Source: Mycolicibacterium brisbanense
GTDB lineage: Bacteria; Actinomycetota; Actinomycetes; Mycobacteriales; Mycobacteriaceae
Direction: 5' to 3'
Length of the DNA: 64,000 nt
NCBI RefSeq assembly: GCF_001570425.1
Contig: NZ_BCSX01000019.1
Coordinates: 186,001-250,000, forward strand
The first letter of the stretch is position 1. The number at the start of each line of letters is the position of its first letter. Made by a program: the position numbers and the translations under genes. Below the pieces are notes generated by a model. That model was not told where the DNA came from, searched no databases, and was given only the letters and a program-made list of their open reading frames with translations. Positions 19,038-28,265 of this stretch are shown here, in pieces.

Positions 19038-19877
19038 ATGGCGGGACGGGTCGAGGGCAAGATCGCGTTCATCACGGGCGCGGCGCGGGGGCAGGGCCGC
19101 AGCCACGCGGTGCGCCTGGCGCAAGAGGGCGCGGACATCATCGCGGTCGACGTGTGTCGGCCGGTCAGCAGCAACAGTGTGATCCCGGCGTCGACGCCCG
19201 ACGACCTGGCCCACACGGCGGATCTCGTCAAAGGGCTCAACCGCCGGATCGTCACCGCCGAGGTCGACGTACGCGACTTCGGCGCCCTCAAGGCTGCGGT
19301 CGACAACGGGGTTGAGCAGCTGGGCGGTCTCGACATCATCGTGGCCAACGCCGGGATCGGCAACGGCGGTGAGACGCTGGACAAGACCAGCGAACGGGAC
19401 TGGGATGACATGATCGGGGTCAACCTGTCCGGCGTCTGGAAAACAGTGAAAGCCGCTGTACCGCACCTTCTTTCGCAAGGTCGCGGCGGGTCGATCATAC
19501 TGACGAGCTCGGTCGGCGGGCTCAAGGCCTACCCCAACACCGGCCACTATATCGCGGCAAAGCACGGCGTGGTCGGCTTGATGCGGACGTTCGCAATCGA
19601 ATTGGGGCAGCACTCTATTCGGGTGAACTCGGTGCATCCCACCAACGTCAACACCCCGATGTTCATGAACGACGGGACCATGCAACTGTTCCGGCCGGAC
19701 CTGGAGAACCCGGGCCCGGACGACATGGCAGTGGTCGCCAAGTTGATGCACGTGCTGCCGGTGGGCTGGGTGGAACCCGTCGACATCAGCAATGCCGTCC
19801 TGTTCCTGGCTTCCGACGAGTCGCGTTACGTCACAGGCCTACCGGTGACCGTCGATGCCGGCAGCATGCTCAAGTAG
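19038..19877 (+). CDS. SDR family oxidoreductase, mycofactocin-coupled type
   Basis: This 279-residue short-chain dehydrogenase has the cofactor motif TGAARGQGRSHAVRLAQEGA, NAG (residues about 104-106) and the catalytic Ser with YIAAK. The GARGQGRSHA signature and the insertion after VDVCRPVSSN match the subgroup that keeps its nicotinamide permanently bound and is reoxidised through mycofactocin. Such enzymes oxidise alcohols, often of terpenes or steroids; the substrate here is unknown. The gene is preceded by two TetR-type operators and converges with the TetR gene (8-base overlap). The P450 beyond that gene shares the palindrome, suggesting a common pathway of hydroxylation then alcohol oxidation. 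Confidence 0.85.
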   Translation: MAGRVEGKIAFITGAARGQGRSHAVRLAQEGADIIAVDVCRPVSSNSVIPASTPDDLAHTADLVKGLNRRIVTAEVDVRDFGALKAAVDNGVEQLGGLDIIVANAGIGNGGETLDKTSERDWDDMIGVNLSGVWKTVKAAVPHLLSQGRGGSIILTSSVGGLKAYPNTGHYIAAKHGVVGLMRTFAIELGQHSIRVNSVHPTNVNTPMFMNDGTMQLFRPDLENPGPDDMAVVAKLMHVLPVGWVEPVDISNAVLFLASDESRYVTGLPVTVDAGSMLK

Positions 19878-20454
19878 TTGCGGCCGAGCCGAATCGGTGC
19901 AGCATCCGTTCGACGAAGGCACGGAATTCGTCGTGTCCCTGCGTCACCCCCACCGCATCCTCGTAGCAGATGCCGCGCGCGGTCTGGGTCAGCAGCATCG
20001 ACATCACCACCGGCGGATACTCCTCCATATCGATGCCATGTGTGCGCAAAACCATGGCCATGGCGGCGGTTTCGATGTCGCGGACCCGTTCGGAGAAGGC
20101 CTTGAGCTCAGCGCCGATCACCTTGCGGTGGTTGGCAAGCGCCATGAACTCGAGATTGAGCCCGGTCAGCCGGGAGTCGGTGTTGATCAACCACAGTGCC
20201 CGCAGCGGGTCGGTGTCGGTGAGCGCCGCGCGCATGCGGGCCAGCGCCGCGTCGGCCCCGCTGCGCAGCACCGCGAGGTACAGGTCGTCCATGGTGGCGA
20301 AGTAGTAGTACACCAGTGCCGACTTCACCCCCACCTTGGCGGCCACGTGACGGGACGTCGCAGCGGCGTAGCCGTCGTCGCGCATGATCTGGGCGGTCGC
20401 CTCGATCAAACGCTGACGAGTACCGGCATCCCTGTCTCTGGCCTCCCGAGGCAT
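19870..20454 (-). CDS. TetR family regulator of the SDR/P450 module
   Basis: The 194-residue product has a TetR N-terminal helix-turn-helix (TSRHVAAKVGVKSALVYYYF) and a divergent C-terminal ligand domain. The start at ATG 20454 (MPREARDRD) is chosen over the ATG at 20532. The longer frame would put the operator palindrome inside the gene and overlap the P450 start. With this start the palindrome at 20473-20486 sits 18 bases upstream, as expected for autoregulation. The same site also covers the promoter region of the divergent P450. It is therefore the likely repressor of SDR, P450 and itself; its ligand is unknown. Confidence 0.83.
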   Translation of the reverse strand: MPREARDRDAGTRQRLIEATAQIMRDDGYAAATSRHVAAKVGVKSALVYYYFATMDDLYLAVLRSGADAALARMRAALTDTDPLRALWLINTDSRLTGLNLEFMALANHRKVIGAELKAFSERVRDIETAAMAMVLRTHGIDMEEYPPVVMSMLLTQTARGICYEDAVGVTQGHDEFRAFVERMLHRFGSAATT

Positions 20455-20472
20455 GAGCCATGCTAACAGTTT

Positions 20473-20486
20473 TGATCGATCGATCA
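20473..20486. promoter_or_regulatory. TetR-type operator O3 between TetR and P450 genes
   Basis: TGATCG-AT-CGATCA is a perfect palindrome, the third copy of the motif seen at 18952 and 19005. It lies in the 76-base gap between the divergent TetR and P450 genes. Confidence 0.75.
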
Positions 20487-20530
20487 GTGTCTCAAGCTGA
20501 TCCGATGTCGCCCCACGAAAGGCCATTGAC

Positions 20531-21811
20531 ATGACCGACCTCGCAGTCGCCGACTACTTCTCCGATCCGGCGCTGGCCCAGGATCCCTACGACTACTACG
20601 AGTACCTGCGCGGCCGGGGCCCGGTGTTCGCCGAACCGCACCACGGGGTGGTGGCCGTCACCGGATACCTGGAGGTGATGGCGGCCTTCAAGGACACCGA
20701 CTCGTTCTCGGCGATCAACGCGATCGGTGGCCCGTTTCCGCCGCTGCCGTTCGAGCCAGAGGGCGACGACATCAGCGCGCAGATCGAGGCGCACCGGCAC
20801 GAGTTCCCGATCTTCGAGCACATGGTGGTGATGGATCCGCCACAGCATGAGCGGGCCCGGTCACTGCTGAGCAAGCTGTTGACCCCGCGGCGCCTGAAGG
20901 AGAACGAGGACTACATGTGGCAGCTGGCCGACCGCCAGCTCGACGAGTTCATCGCCAACGGGCATTGTGAGTTCCTGAATGAGTACGCCAAACCTTTTGC
21001 GACTCTTGCCATCACCGACCTTCTCGGCGTGCCAGAGGAAGATCGCGCCGAGTTCCGGCTCGCACTGGGGGCTGGCAAGCAGCCCGGCAGCCGCGTCGGT
21101 GCGCTCGACGGTGAGCCCGTGGGGCTCAACCCGTTGCAGTACCTCGACGACAAGTTCAGTGGGTACATCGCCGAGCGGCGGCGCGAGCCACGGGCAGATG
21201 TCTTGGGCGGCATGGCATCTGCGACGTATCCGGACGGGTCAGTCCCGGAACTGCTCGAGGTGGTGCGCCCGGCGACGTTCCTGTTCGCTGCCGGCCAGGA
21301 GACGGTGACCAAACTGCTCAGCGCTGCCGTGCAGACGCTGGGCGACCATCCCGAGTTCCAGCAGCGGCTGCGCACCAACCCTGCCGAGATCCCGGCGTTC
21401 ATCGAGGAGGCGTTGCGCATTCAGAGCCCCACCAAGGTGGACTTCCGGCTGGCCCGTAAGTCCACCACGCTCGGTGGGGTTCCGATCAAGGCAGGCACGG
21501 TGGTGATGCTGTGCCTCGGTGCGGCGAACCGGGATCCGCGAAAATTCGCCGATCCCGATGAGTTCCGCATCGACCGGCCGAATGTCCGCGAGCACATCGC
21601 ATTCGGCCGGGGCATCCACACCTGTGCGGGCGCGCCGCTGGCCCGGGTGGAGGGCCGGATCACCGTCCGGCGCCTGCTGGACCGGACACGCGACATCGCC
21701 ATCAGCGAGGCCGCGCACGGCCCGGCAGGCAACCGGAACTACCGCTACGAGCCGACGTTCCTGCTGCGCGGCCTCACCGAACTGCACATCGAGTTCACAA
21801 CGACAGGGTGA
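20531..21811 (+). CDS. Cytochrome P450 monooxygenase
   Basis: This 426-residue soluble bacterial P450 has the heme-ligand motif [15 protein letters not shown] with Cys365. The K-helix EEALR (ExxR) is present, as is an I-helix segment [10 protein letters not shown] carrying the acid-Thr pair for oxygen activation. No transmembrane segment is seen. The substrate cannot be assigned. Divergence from a TetR gene through a shared operator links it to the mycofactocin-type SDR at 19.0 kb. No ferredoxin or ferredoxin reductase gene is adjacent, so electrons must come from elsewhere. Its end overlaps the convergent flavoprotein gene by 17 bases. Confidence 0.9.
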   Translation: MTDLAVADYFSDPALAQDPYDYYEYLRGRGPVFAEPHHGVVAVTGYLEVMAAFKDTDSFSAINAIGGPFPPLPFEPEGDDISAQIEAHRHEFPIFEHMVVMDPPQHERARSLLSKLLTPRRLKENEDYMWQLADRQLDEFIANGHCEFLNEYAKPFATLAITDLLGVPEEDRAEFRLALGAGKQPGSRVGALDGEPVGLNPLQYLDDKFSGYIAERRREPRADVLGGMASATYPDGSVPELLEVVRPATFLFAAGQETVTKLLSAAVQTLGDHPEFQQRLRTNPAEIPAFIEEALRIQSPTKVDFRLARKSTTLGGVPIKAGTVVMLCLGAANRDPRKFADPDEFRIDRPNVREHIAFGRGIHTCAGAPLARVEGRITVRRLLDRTRDIAISEAAHGPAGNRNYRYEPTFLLRGLTELHIEFTTTG

Positions 21812-23030
21812 CAGTGCCGCCGTGCGGATCGGCTGCCCGCAGGATGCTCGACGGGACCCGGAACACGCGTCCCGGCGACGCCGGCCACGGCAGTGTCTTA
21901 TGCCCGATCACCCGGCCATCTTGGCGGGCAACCACTTTGGGCACGCGGACCAGCGCATCGGTCCACAACAGCAGCCGGCCACGTGCCGGTGCCGGGTCGC
22001 CGGGGCGGAGCAGGGTGGGGGCCACCCACCGCAGCGGTGCGTCGGCCTGGATGCGGACACCGTCCTGCGGCGGCCGGTGGCCGCTGAGGTAGCGGCGCAC
22101 CTGGGCGGCCACGTGGCGCCCGTCGAGGGCGGCGATGTCGGCGGTATCGACCGGGTGCAGCAGGTTGCCGATCGCGAAGACACCGTCGCGGCTGGTGCGC
22201 AGGGCGGTGTCGACGACCGGCCCCAGCGTGCCCGGGTCGATGTCCAGGCCACCGGACCGGGCGAGCTCGTGGTCGGGGATCCAGTCCCCGGTGAAAACCA
22301 CGGTGTCACAATCGATCACCCGGCGCTCCCCGGTATCGATGTTCTCGATCTCGACGCCCGCGACCACAGGCTTGCCGATGATGCGGGTGATTCGGGTGCG
22401 GGTGGCGATGTCGACACCGAGAAGCGGAGTTCGGCCTGCGAGGTTGAACACCGCGTACGACTCGGGGCTGGCGTATTCGGTGGTCATCAGGGCGGTCCGG
22501 CATCCCGCGTGCTTGAGCGTGAGCACCGCGGAATAGCTGACCAGTTCGGCGCCGACCACAACTGCGCGGCGACCGACCTTGCCGTGTTTGAGGTGTACGA
22601 CGTTCTGCAGGTGGCCGGTGGTGTACACGCCGGCAGGGCGGTCACCCGGGATCATCCGCGCGGGCCGCGGGCGTTCCCGAGCCCCGGTGGCCAGCACGAC
22701 AGCACGTGCGTCCAGGCGTTCGCGCCCTGTCGGCGACGTGAGATCCAGCGACCGGTCGCCGGCCCAGCCGGTGACCATGGTGTTGGTGCGGATGGTGGCT
22801 CCCGCGCCGATGGCGTTCGCGACCAGCCGCCGCGCGTAGGCCGGGCCGCTGATGAACGTCTTCATATCGCGCATGCCGTAGCCGGGGTGATCGCTGTGCC
22901 GCGGTATCCCGCCTGCGGCCGATTCGCGTTCCAACACAACGACATTGAGTGCCGGATCGCCTGCGAGCGCGGCGGCCGCCGTCAAGCCGGCGGGGCCGCC
23001 GCCGATGATCGCGACATCAGTGTTGCTCAT
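21795..23030 (-). CDS. NAD(P)/FAD-dependent oxidoreductase (partner of G3P-dehydrogenase-like enzyme)
   Basis: This 411-residue flavoprotein has an N-terminal FAD dinucleotide fold ([18 protein letters not shown]), a middle NAD-binding region ([20 protein letters not shown]) and the FAD-closing [22 protein letters not shown]. About 85 further residues at the C-terminus resemble no domain I recognise. The gene overlaps its upstream neighbour by four bases. Pairs of this kind, GlpA-like plus pyridine-nucleotide oxidoreductase, form multi-subunit dehydrogenases. Here it may reoxidise or carry electrons from the partner. The third DUF1667-type subunit often seen in such operons is missing. Confidence 0.75.
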   Translation of the reverse strand: MSNTDVAIIGGGPAGLTAAAALAGDPALNVVVLERESAAGGIPRHSDHPGYGMRDMKTFISGPAYARRLVANAIGAGATIRTNTMVTGWAGDRSLDLTSPTGRERLDARAVVLATGARERPRPARMIPGDRPAGVYTTGHLQNVVHLKHGKVGRRAVVVGAELVSYSAVLTLKHAGCRTALMTTEYASPESYAVFNLAGRTPLLGVDIATRTRITRIIGKPVVAGVEIENIDTGERRVIDCDTVVFTGDWIPDHELARSGGLDIDPGTLGPVVDTALRTSRDGVFAIGNLLHPVDTADIAALDGRHVAAQVRRYLSGHRPPQDGVRIQADAPLRWVAPTLLRPGDPAPARGRLLLWTDALVRVPKVVARQDGRVIGHKTLPWPASPGRVFRVPSSILRAADPHGGTVTLSL

Positions 23031-24412
23031 GTGTTCCGCTCCAGTTCTTTCTCGAAAACCGACTTCACCTCGGCGCCGCAGAAGAACGCCTGGCAGCGTC
23101 CGTTCATGGCGCGGGTGCGGCGACGCAGCCCGTCCAGGCCGGCGGGCGGCACCACGGCGTGGCAGGCGTCGCGCAGCTCGCCCTCGGTGACGCGTTCGCA
23201 GAAACACACGATCCGGCCGTACGCGGGGTCGGCGGCGATTTTCTCGGTCTGCTGATAAGGCCGGGGAAAAGCCTCACCGAGGTTGGGCATCTCGGGAGGA
23301 TCCGGCAGGGTGGTCCGCGCCGTCAGCTCGAGTCCGGCCGAGATCAGCTGGTCGCGAACATGTTCGGCGATGGCCATGCCTGCGGTCAGGCCGGTGGAGC
23401 GGATGCCGCCGACCAGTAGGTAGTGCTGCTGCGGGTCGGCCTCGATGAGGTAGTCGCCGTGGTCGATGGCTGCGCGCAAACCGGCGTAGGTCGCGGTGAC
23501 CTCCTCGTCGAGCAGGCGCGGCATCAGGGCCCGGCCCTTGTTGAGCAGGAATTCGAAACCCCCCTCGGAGGTTCCGGTCGCGGTGCGGTCCTGCAGGTCT
23601 TCCGAGGTGGGCCCGAGCATGACGTTGCCGTAGATGGTGGGGCTGACCAGCACGCCCTTGCCGCGTGCGGTGGGGACCGGCAGCACGATCTTGTCGACGA
23701 GTGGGCGGGCCAGCTTGTCGTAGACGATCAGCTCGCCGCGGCGCGGGGTGACGGTGAATCGCTTGTGGCCGAACAGGCCGTCGATCACGTCGGCACCGAG
23801 TCCGGCAGCGTTGATCACCCAGCGCGCGCTGACCGGCCCCGCGGTGGTGTGCAGGGTGGTGCCGTCGGGCGTGACGTCCACCCGTTCCACGCGATGACCC
23901 CGCAGCAGGGCGGTGCCACGGTTGACGGCGTCGGTCGCGAGCGCGAGGTTGACGGTCCACGTGCAGATGATCGATTCGTCGGGCACCGTCAGGCCGCCGA
24001 GCGCTCCCGGCCCGAGGTTGGGAACGGCCGCGTATACGGCTGCTGCGTCGACGATTTCGCATCGGTCGTAGCCGTTGGCGACGGCTTTGTCCCGCAGGCC
24101 GGGCAGCGCGTCGAGCTGCTCGGAATCCCAGGCCACCAGGATGGCGCCGGTGTGCTCGACCGGGATGCCGGTGTGCTTGGCGTACTCGGAGAGCAGTTGG
24201 TAACCGCGGCTGACCATCGCCGATTCCAGCGTGCCCGGTTTGGCGTCGAAACCGGTGTGCAGGATCGCGGTGTTGGCTTTGCTGGTGCCGTCGCCGACGT
24301 CGTCACGGGCTTCGAGCAGGGCGACCGACAGCCGGTATCCGGACAGCTCCCGGGCGATCGCCGCTCCGACGATGCCGCCGCCGATGACCACGATGTCGTA
24401 GTCGGTGTTCAT
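23027..24412 (-). CDS. FAD-dependent dehydrogenase with C-terminal BFD-like [2Fe-2S] domain (GlpA-like)
   Basis: This 461-residue protein has an N-terminal DAO-fold FAD domain (DIVVIGGGIVGAAIARELSG, then GVGDG-type contacts). The C-terminal Fer2_BFD domain has the cysteine pattern CxC (CFCERV) and Cx4C (RCQAFFC). The architecture is that of short GlpA-type glycerol-3-phosphate dehydrogenases. Together with the adjacent FGGY kinase it suggests oxidation of a phosphorylated polyol, with electrons leaving through the iron-sulfur domain to the partner flavoprotein. The ATG at 24412 overlaps the kinase stop by four bases. The true substrate could differ from glycerol 3-phosphate. Confidence 0.78.
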   Translation of the reverse strand: MNTDYDIVVIGGGIVGAAIARELSGYRLSVALLEARDDVGDGTSKANTAILHTGFDAKPGTLESAMVSRGYQLLSEYAKHTGIPVEHTGAILVAWDSEQLDALPGLRDKAVANGYDRCEIVDAAAVYAAVPNLGPGALGGLTVPDESIICTWTVNLALATDAVNRGTALLRGHRVERVDVTPDGTTLHTTAGPVSARWVINAAGLGADVIDGLFGHKRFTVTPRRGELIVYDKLARPLVDKIVLPVPTARGKGVLVSPTIYGNVMLGPTSEDLQDRTATGTSEGGFEFLLNKGRALMPRLLDEEVTATYAGLRAAIDHGDYLIEADPQQHYLLVGGIRSTGLTAGMAIAEHVRDQLISAGLELTARTTLPDPPEMPNLGEAFPRPYQQTEKIAADPAYGRIVCFCERVTEGELRDACHAVVPPAGLDGLRRRTRAMNGRCQAFFCGAEVKSVFEKELERNT

Positions 24413-25833
24413 GAAGTCTCCTGGGAATAGGTGGTGGCCGCCAACGCGCGCCATGCGGAACGGAATTCGTCGGCGCGGGCGGGTTGCCAGCTCGGCTCGT
24501 AGGTCGCCGAAGGCGTCCACTGCGACACGACATCACGCACCGACCGGCCGGGCCGCACGCTCAGCGTGGCCAGTGCCGCGGCTCCCAGCGCGGTGGCGTG
24601 GGCAGACGGGTAGACGTCCACGGGCACCTGCAAGATGTCGGCGACCGCCTGCATCAACACCTTTGATTGGGTGAGCCCGCCGTCGGCGCGCAGCCGGGTC
24701 AGCGCGGCGGAGTGGGTATCGATCGCCGAAGCGAGTTCGGCGACCTGTGCGGCGATGCCCTGCAGCACCGCCAGCACGATGTGGCCGCGACCGGTGGACA
24801 GTGACATCCCCGAGATGGTCGCGGTCGCTCGGGATTTCCACCATGGCGCGGCCAGGCCGGCCAGTGCCGGGACGCACAGCACACCGTTGGCATCGTCGGC
24901 GGCCACCGAATCCATCTCTGCCGCGCCGGCGATGATGCCCAGCGAGGACAGCCATTTGACCGCTGATGCCGCGGTGTAGACCTGCCCGTCGACGCAGAAG
25001 GTGTCCTTGCCGCTGGTCCGCCAGGCCACCGACGAGGTCAGCCCGGCAGTGGAGTACACCGGGGTGTCGCCCGTGTTGGCGAGTAGGAAGGCTCCGGTTC
25101 CGAAGGTGCACTTGGCCATTCCCGGGTCGAGGCAGCCCTCGGCGAGCAGGGCCGCCTGCTGGTCGATGACGATACCGCCGACCGGCGTCTCGGCACCGAA
25201 TGCGGTTGTAGTGCCGATGATCTCGTCATTGCCCACGATGGCGGGCAGGCGTTCGCCGTCGAGGCCGAACAGTCCGAGCAGCTCGCTGCTCCAGTCCCTG
25301 GCGCCGAGTTCGACGGCCAGCGACCGGCTTGCGGTGGTGGCGTCGGTGACGAAAGCTCCGGTGAGCTGATGCAGCAGCCAGGTGTCCGATGTGGTGACCA
25401 CGCCACCGGTTTCGACGTTGCGGCGCAACCAGGCCATCTTCGGTGCCGAGAAGTACGAGTCGAGCACCAAACCGGTACGGGCGGTGAACAACTCGCGGTG
25501 CTCGCCCAGCGCGGAGCACAGCGGTTCGGCGCGGCGGTCCTGCCACACGATCGCCGCGGTGAGCGGGCGCCCGGTGTCGGGATCCCATGCGAGGACGGTT
25601 TCGCCCTGGTTGGCCAGGGACACCGCCTCGATGGGCCGGCCCGCCTGCTCGGTCGCGGCGCGGCCGGCCGTCAGGACAGACTCGAGGAGTTCGGCCGGGT
25701 CCTGCTCGACACCGCCACCGTCGAGGTAGCGCGGATGCACCGCGACCTCGGCCAGCCCGACGACTCCGTCGACCGGGTCGACGACGACGGCCTTGGTGCC
25801 CGACGTGCCTTGGTCGATCGCCAGGACGGTCAT
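24409..25833 (-). CDS. FGGY family carbohydrate/polyol kinase (glycerol-kinase-like)
   Basis: This 474-residue FGGY kinase starts with LAIDQGTSGTKAVVVD, the phosphate-binding motif of the ASKHA fold. It also contains DPDTGRPLTAAIVWQDRRA, which resembles glycerol kinase, and an ATP-site FGTGAFLL. The start at ATG 25833 overlaps the permease stop (TAATG). The open frame continues far upstream without conservation, so the apparent 1068-codon frame is an artefact. Kinase, BFD-type dehydrogenase and DeoR regulator suggest catabolism of a small polyol via its phosphate. The amino-acid-type permease hints that the substrate may carry an amine. Confidence 0.82.
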   Translation of the reverse strand: MTVLAIDQGTSGTKAVVVDPVDGVVGLAEVAVHPRYLDGGGVEQDPAELLESVLTAGRAATEQAGRPIEAVSLANQGETVLAWDPDTGRPLTAAIVWQDRRAEPLCSALGEHRELFTARTGLVLDSYFSAPKMAWLRRNVETGGVVTTSDTWLLHQLTGAFVTDATTASRSLAVELGARDWSSELLGLFGLDGERLPAIVGNDEIIGTTTAFGAETPVGGIVIDQQAALLAEGCLDPGMAKCTFGTGAFLLANTGDTPVYSTAGLTSSVAWRTSGKDTFCVDGQVYTAASAVKWLSSLGIIAGAAEMDSVAADDANGVLCVPALAGLAAPWWKSRATATISGMSLSTGRGHIVLAVLQGIAAQVAELASAIDTHSAALTRLRADGGLTQSKVLMQAVADILQVPVDVYPSAHATALGAAALATLSVRPGRSVRDVVSQWTPSATYEPSWQPARADEFRSAWRALAATTYSQETS

Positions 25834-27320
25834 TACGTCGCATCCTCGAATTCGGCGTCGATCGAGGACATCTCGGGCATCTTCAGACCGTGCCTGCCGC
25901 GGGTGACCAGCAGGTAGCAGAGGTACACCGCGCCGAGCGCCACCATGACCACCGCATACAGCCAAGGATCCCGGAACGAGGCGTCGCGGAACAGGGACAG
26001 CACGAAAACCAGCCACAGCACGGCGACCACCAGAACCGGCGTCTCCCAGCGCCCCAAGGTGAATCCTTTGCTCGGCGGTAGCTTGCGCCGGGTCGCGATG
26101 TACAGCGTCACCGTGATGGCGTAGATGATGGCGGGCAGCAGGGTGGCCGCTGAGAACAGCTTGAACAGGGCGTCGGTGCTTGTGGAGAACAGGCCGAGGA
26201 TGACCGCCGAGATCACGGTCATCGTGACGGTGGCGTTGAGCGGTGTCTTGAACCGCGGCGAGATCTTGTGCAGCACCTGCCAACCGGGGAACCGCTGATC
26301 CCGCGACATCGCCCAGACCAACCGCACTCCGCTCATCAGGATGACCAGACCGCACGCGAAGATCGCGATGGCCACCAGCACCAGCAGCGCGGTGCCCACG
26401 AACGATCCGAGGATGTCGCGGATGATGTCGGCGATGGGGGTGCCGGACTGGGCCAGCGCCTTCGGATCGTTGACGGCTGCTGTGACCACCAGCAGGAACA
26501 GGAACCCGAGCACGCCCGACGCCAGCACCGCTTGCCACATGGCCCGGGGCACCACGATTTCGGGCTTCTTGGTCTCCTCGGCGAGGTTGGCGGCGGATTC
26601 GAAGCCGACGATGGTGAACGCGCCAAGCAGGAAGCCGAGCATCCATGGCCCGGCCGCGGTCGCGGTACCGAAGCTCCAATACCCGGCGTCTGGGATATCG
26701 CTGTGGGAGAACAGGTTTCCGACCGAGAGCTTGTGGGCGATGACGCCGACGATGAACAGCAGCACGACGAGCGCCACCATGCCGATGAGTTCTGCGGTGA
26801 CGGCGAAGTTGTTGACGCGTTCGGTCCACTTCGTCGAAAGGCCGACCAGCAGGCCCTGCAGCACGAGGATCCCCGCGGTGATCAGGAACGCCGTCGCGGG
26901 TGTGCCGGTGAAATCGAACAGGGCGGGCACCACGGTGGCCGCCACGGTGTAGTCCACGGCCACCACGACGATGGCCAGGAAGGTGAACGAGATCCAGCCG
27001 GTGATCCACCCCAGTACGGGGTTGGCCAGCCGCGACACCCACTGGTAGGCGTAGCCGGTGACGGGGATGCGGGCGGCCAGCGAGCCGATCAGCAGTGCCA
27101 CGGCCAGCTGGCCGACGATCACGATGGGCCAGGTCCAGATTCCCATCGGTCCGGAGCTGGTGAGAACACTGCCGTAGGTGGTGAAGATGCCGGTGGCGAT
27201 CGACACGAAGGCGAACGCCACGGCGAAGGAGGCGAACCGTCCCGTCGACCGTTCGAGCGACTCGGTGTAACCGAATTCGGAAACCCGGCCGTCGCCGGGT
27301 GATGTGGAAGAATCTGTCAT
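25833..27320 (-). CDS. APC family permease
   Basis: This 495-residue membrane protein has about 12 hydrophobic segments and the APC-superfamily entry motif around FASFAVAFAFVSIATGIFTT. FTLGRWETPV precedes the last helices, as in the GABA/ethanolamine/choline-like branch. It should import an amino acid, amine or related metabolite by proton or cation coupling. The ATG at 27320 precedes the first conserved segment; the longer upstream frame is unrelated. It is the first structural gene of the operon, 83 bases after the DeoR regulator. Pairing an APC carrier with an FGGY kinase is unusual and is noted as a finding. Confidence 0.8.
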   Translation of the reverse strand: MTDSSTSPGDGRVSEFGYTESLERSTGRFASFAVAFAFVSIATGIFTTYGSVLTSSGPMGIWTWPIVIVGQLAVALLIGSLAARIPVTGYAYQWVSRLANPVLGWITGWISFTFLAIVVVAVDYTVAATVVPALFDFTGTPATAFLITAGILVLQGLLVGLSTKWTERVNNFAVTAELIGMVALVVLLFIVGVIAHKLSVGNLFSHSDIPDAGYWSFGTATAAGPWMLGFLLGAFTIVGFESAANLAEETKKPEIVVPRAMWQAVLASGVLGFLFLLVVTAAVNDPKALAQSGTPIADIIRDILGSFVGTALLVLVAIAIFACGLVILMSGVRLVWAMSRDQRFPGWQVLHKISPRFKTPLNATVTMTVISAVILGLFSTSTDALFKLFSAATLLPAIIYAITVTLYIATRRKLPPSKGFTLGRWETPVLVVAVLWLVFVLSLFRDASFRDPWLYAVVMVALGAVYLCYLLVTRGRHGLKMPEMSSIDAEFEDAT

Positions 27321-27403
27321 CGGATCGGGCTTTCTGACTGGAATTGACTGTTTCGGGAGGGGTTCGGTCCGCGGGCGGCGCTGCAACGCCGCCCGCACCC
27401 GTT

Positions 27404-28180
27404 TCAGGCGCTGGGGCCCGCGGTGAGCACGACACCCCCCGTCTCCTCGATGGCTGCTGCAACAGCCGGTGCGGTGTTCTGATCGGTGATGAGGCCGTTG
27501 ACGGCGGCGAGTTCGCACACCCGGTATGGCGCGACCTGCCCGAGTTTGGACGAGTCGGCGAGGATGTAGCTCGACGCGCTGTTGGCGATGATGGTCCGCC
27601 GGACGTCGATCTCATCGAGGTGGAAGTCGGTCAGCCCGGCCGTGGCGTCGACCCCACCGGAGCCCAGCAGGGCGATGTCGGCGTACACGTCGGCGAAGAA
27701 CGCCTTGGTGTGGGCGTTGGAGCAGGCCAGATCCCCTGCGCGGACGCGTCCGCCGGCCACCAGCACCTCGATTCCGGGCCGGTCGGCGAGCTCGACGGCG
27801 ACTGGCAGCGACGGGGTGATCACGGTTCCCGTGAAGCTGCGGGGGATGGCACGGGCGACCGCCACGACGGTGGTGCCGATGTCGAGGATGACGGTCTGCC
27901 CGTTCTTGAGCAGCCCGACGGCCGTGTGCGCCAGTTGCGCCTTGGCCTCATGCCGGATGATCGACCGCTCGGTGAACGACGGTTCGATGCCGCGCCTCTC
28001 GGTGACGGCGGCGGCACCGCCGTGCACGCGTCGCACCGCCCCGCGCTCCTCCAGATAGGCCAGGTCACGGCGGATGGTCTCGGCGGATACGCCCAGGCGG
28101 CGGACCAGCTCGTCGGTGCTTACGGCCTGAGCGCTGCCCACCGCGTCGATGATCGCTTCGTGCCGCTCAACAGGAAGCAC
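27404..28180 (-). CDS. DeoR family transcriptional regulator
   Basis: The 258-residue protein has a DeoR helix-turn-helix (VSTDELVRRLGVSAETIRRD, about residues 20-39) and a DeoRC sensor domain with ILDIGTTVVAVARAIP and LLGSGGVDATAGLTDF. DeoRC domains bind phosphorylated sugars or polyols, and the downstream kinase would make such a compound. The start is GTG 28180. A short palindrome lies 25-40 bases upstream (28206-28220). It is the first gene of the minus-strand operon and probably represses itself and the transport/kinase/dehydrogenase genes. Confidence 0.83.
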   Translation of the reverse strand: MLPVERHEAIIDAVGSAQAVSTDELVRRLGVSAETIRRDLAYLEERGAVRRVHGGAAAVTERRGIEPSFTERSIIRHEAKAQLAHTAVGLLKNGQTVILDIGTTVVAVARAIPRSFTGTVITPSLPVAVELADRPGIEVLVAGGRVRAGDLACSNAHTKAFFADVYADIALLGSGGVDATAGLTDFHLDEIDVRRTIIANSASSYILADSSKLGQVAPYRVCELAAVNGLITDQNTAPAVAAAIEETGGVVLTAGPSA

Positions 28181-28205
28181 GATCGACCACTTCTGTGGGT
28201 TTCTG

Positions 28206-28220
28206 ACCGTTCATGACGGT
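28206..28220. promoter_or_regulatory. Candidate operator upstream of the DeoR gene
   Basis: ACCGT-TCATG-ACGGT has perfect 5-base arms 26 bases upstream of the DeoR start codon. The position suits autoregulation, but no second copy was found and DeoR sites are usually repeated. Confidence 0.3.
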
Positions 28221-28265
28221 AATTGTGGAGTGTTGTGTGGCTCACGTCAACATGGAGCCCGAAAT

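Noticed and set aside
20455-20532. Longer start of the TetR regulator at 20532
   Set aside because: It would place the perfect palindrome inside the coding region and overlap the P450 start codon.
25834-27615. Apparent 1068-codon open frame joining the FGGY kinase to upstream sequence
   Set aside because: The part upstream of ATG 25833 runs in another frame across the APC permease gene and has the Arg/His-rich composition of a GC-rich shadow frame. Kinase homology starts exactly at 25833.
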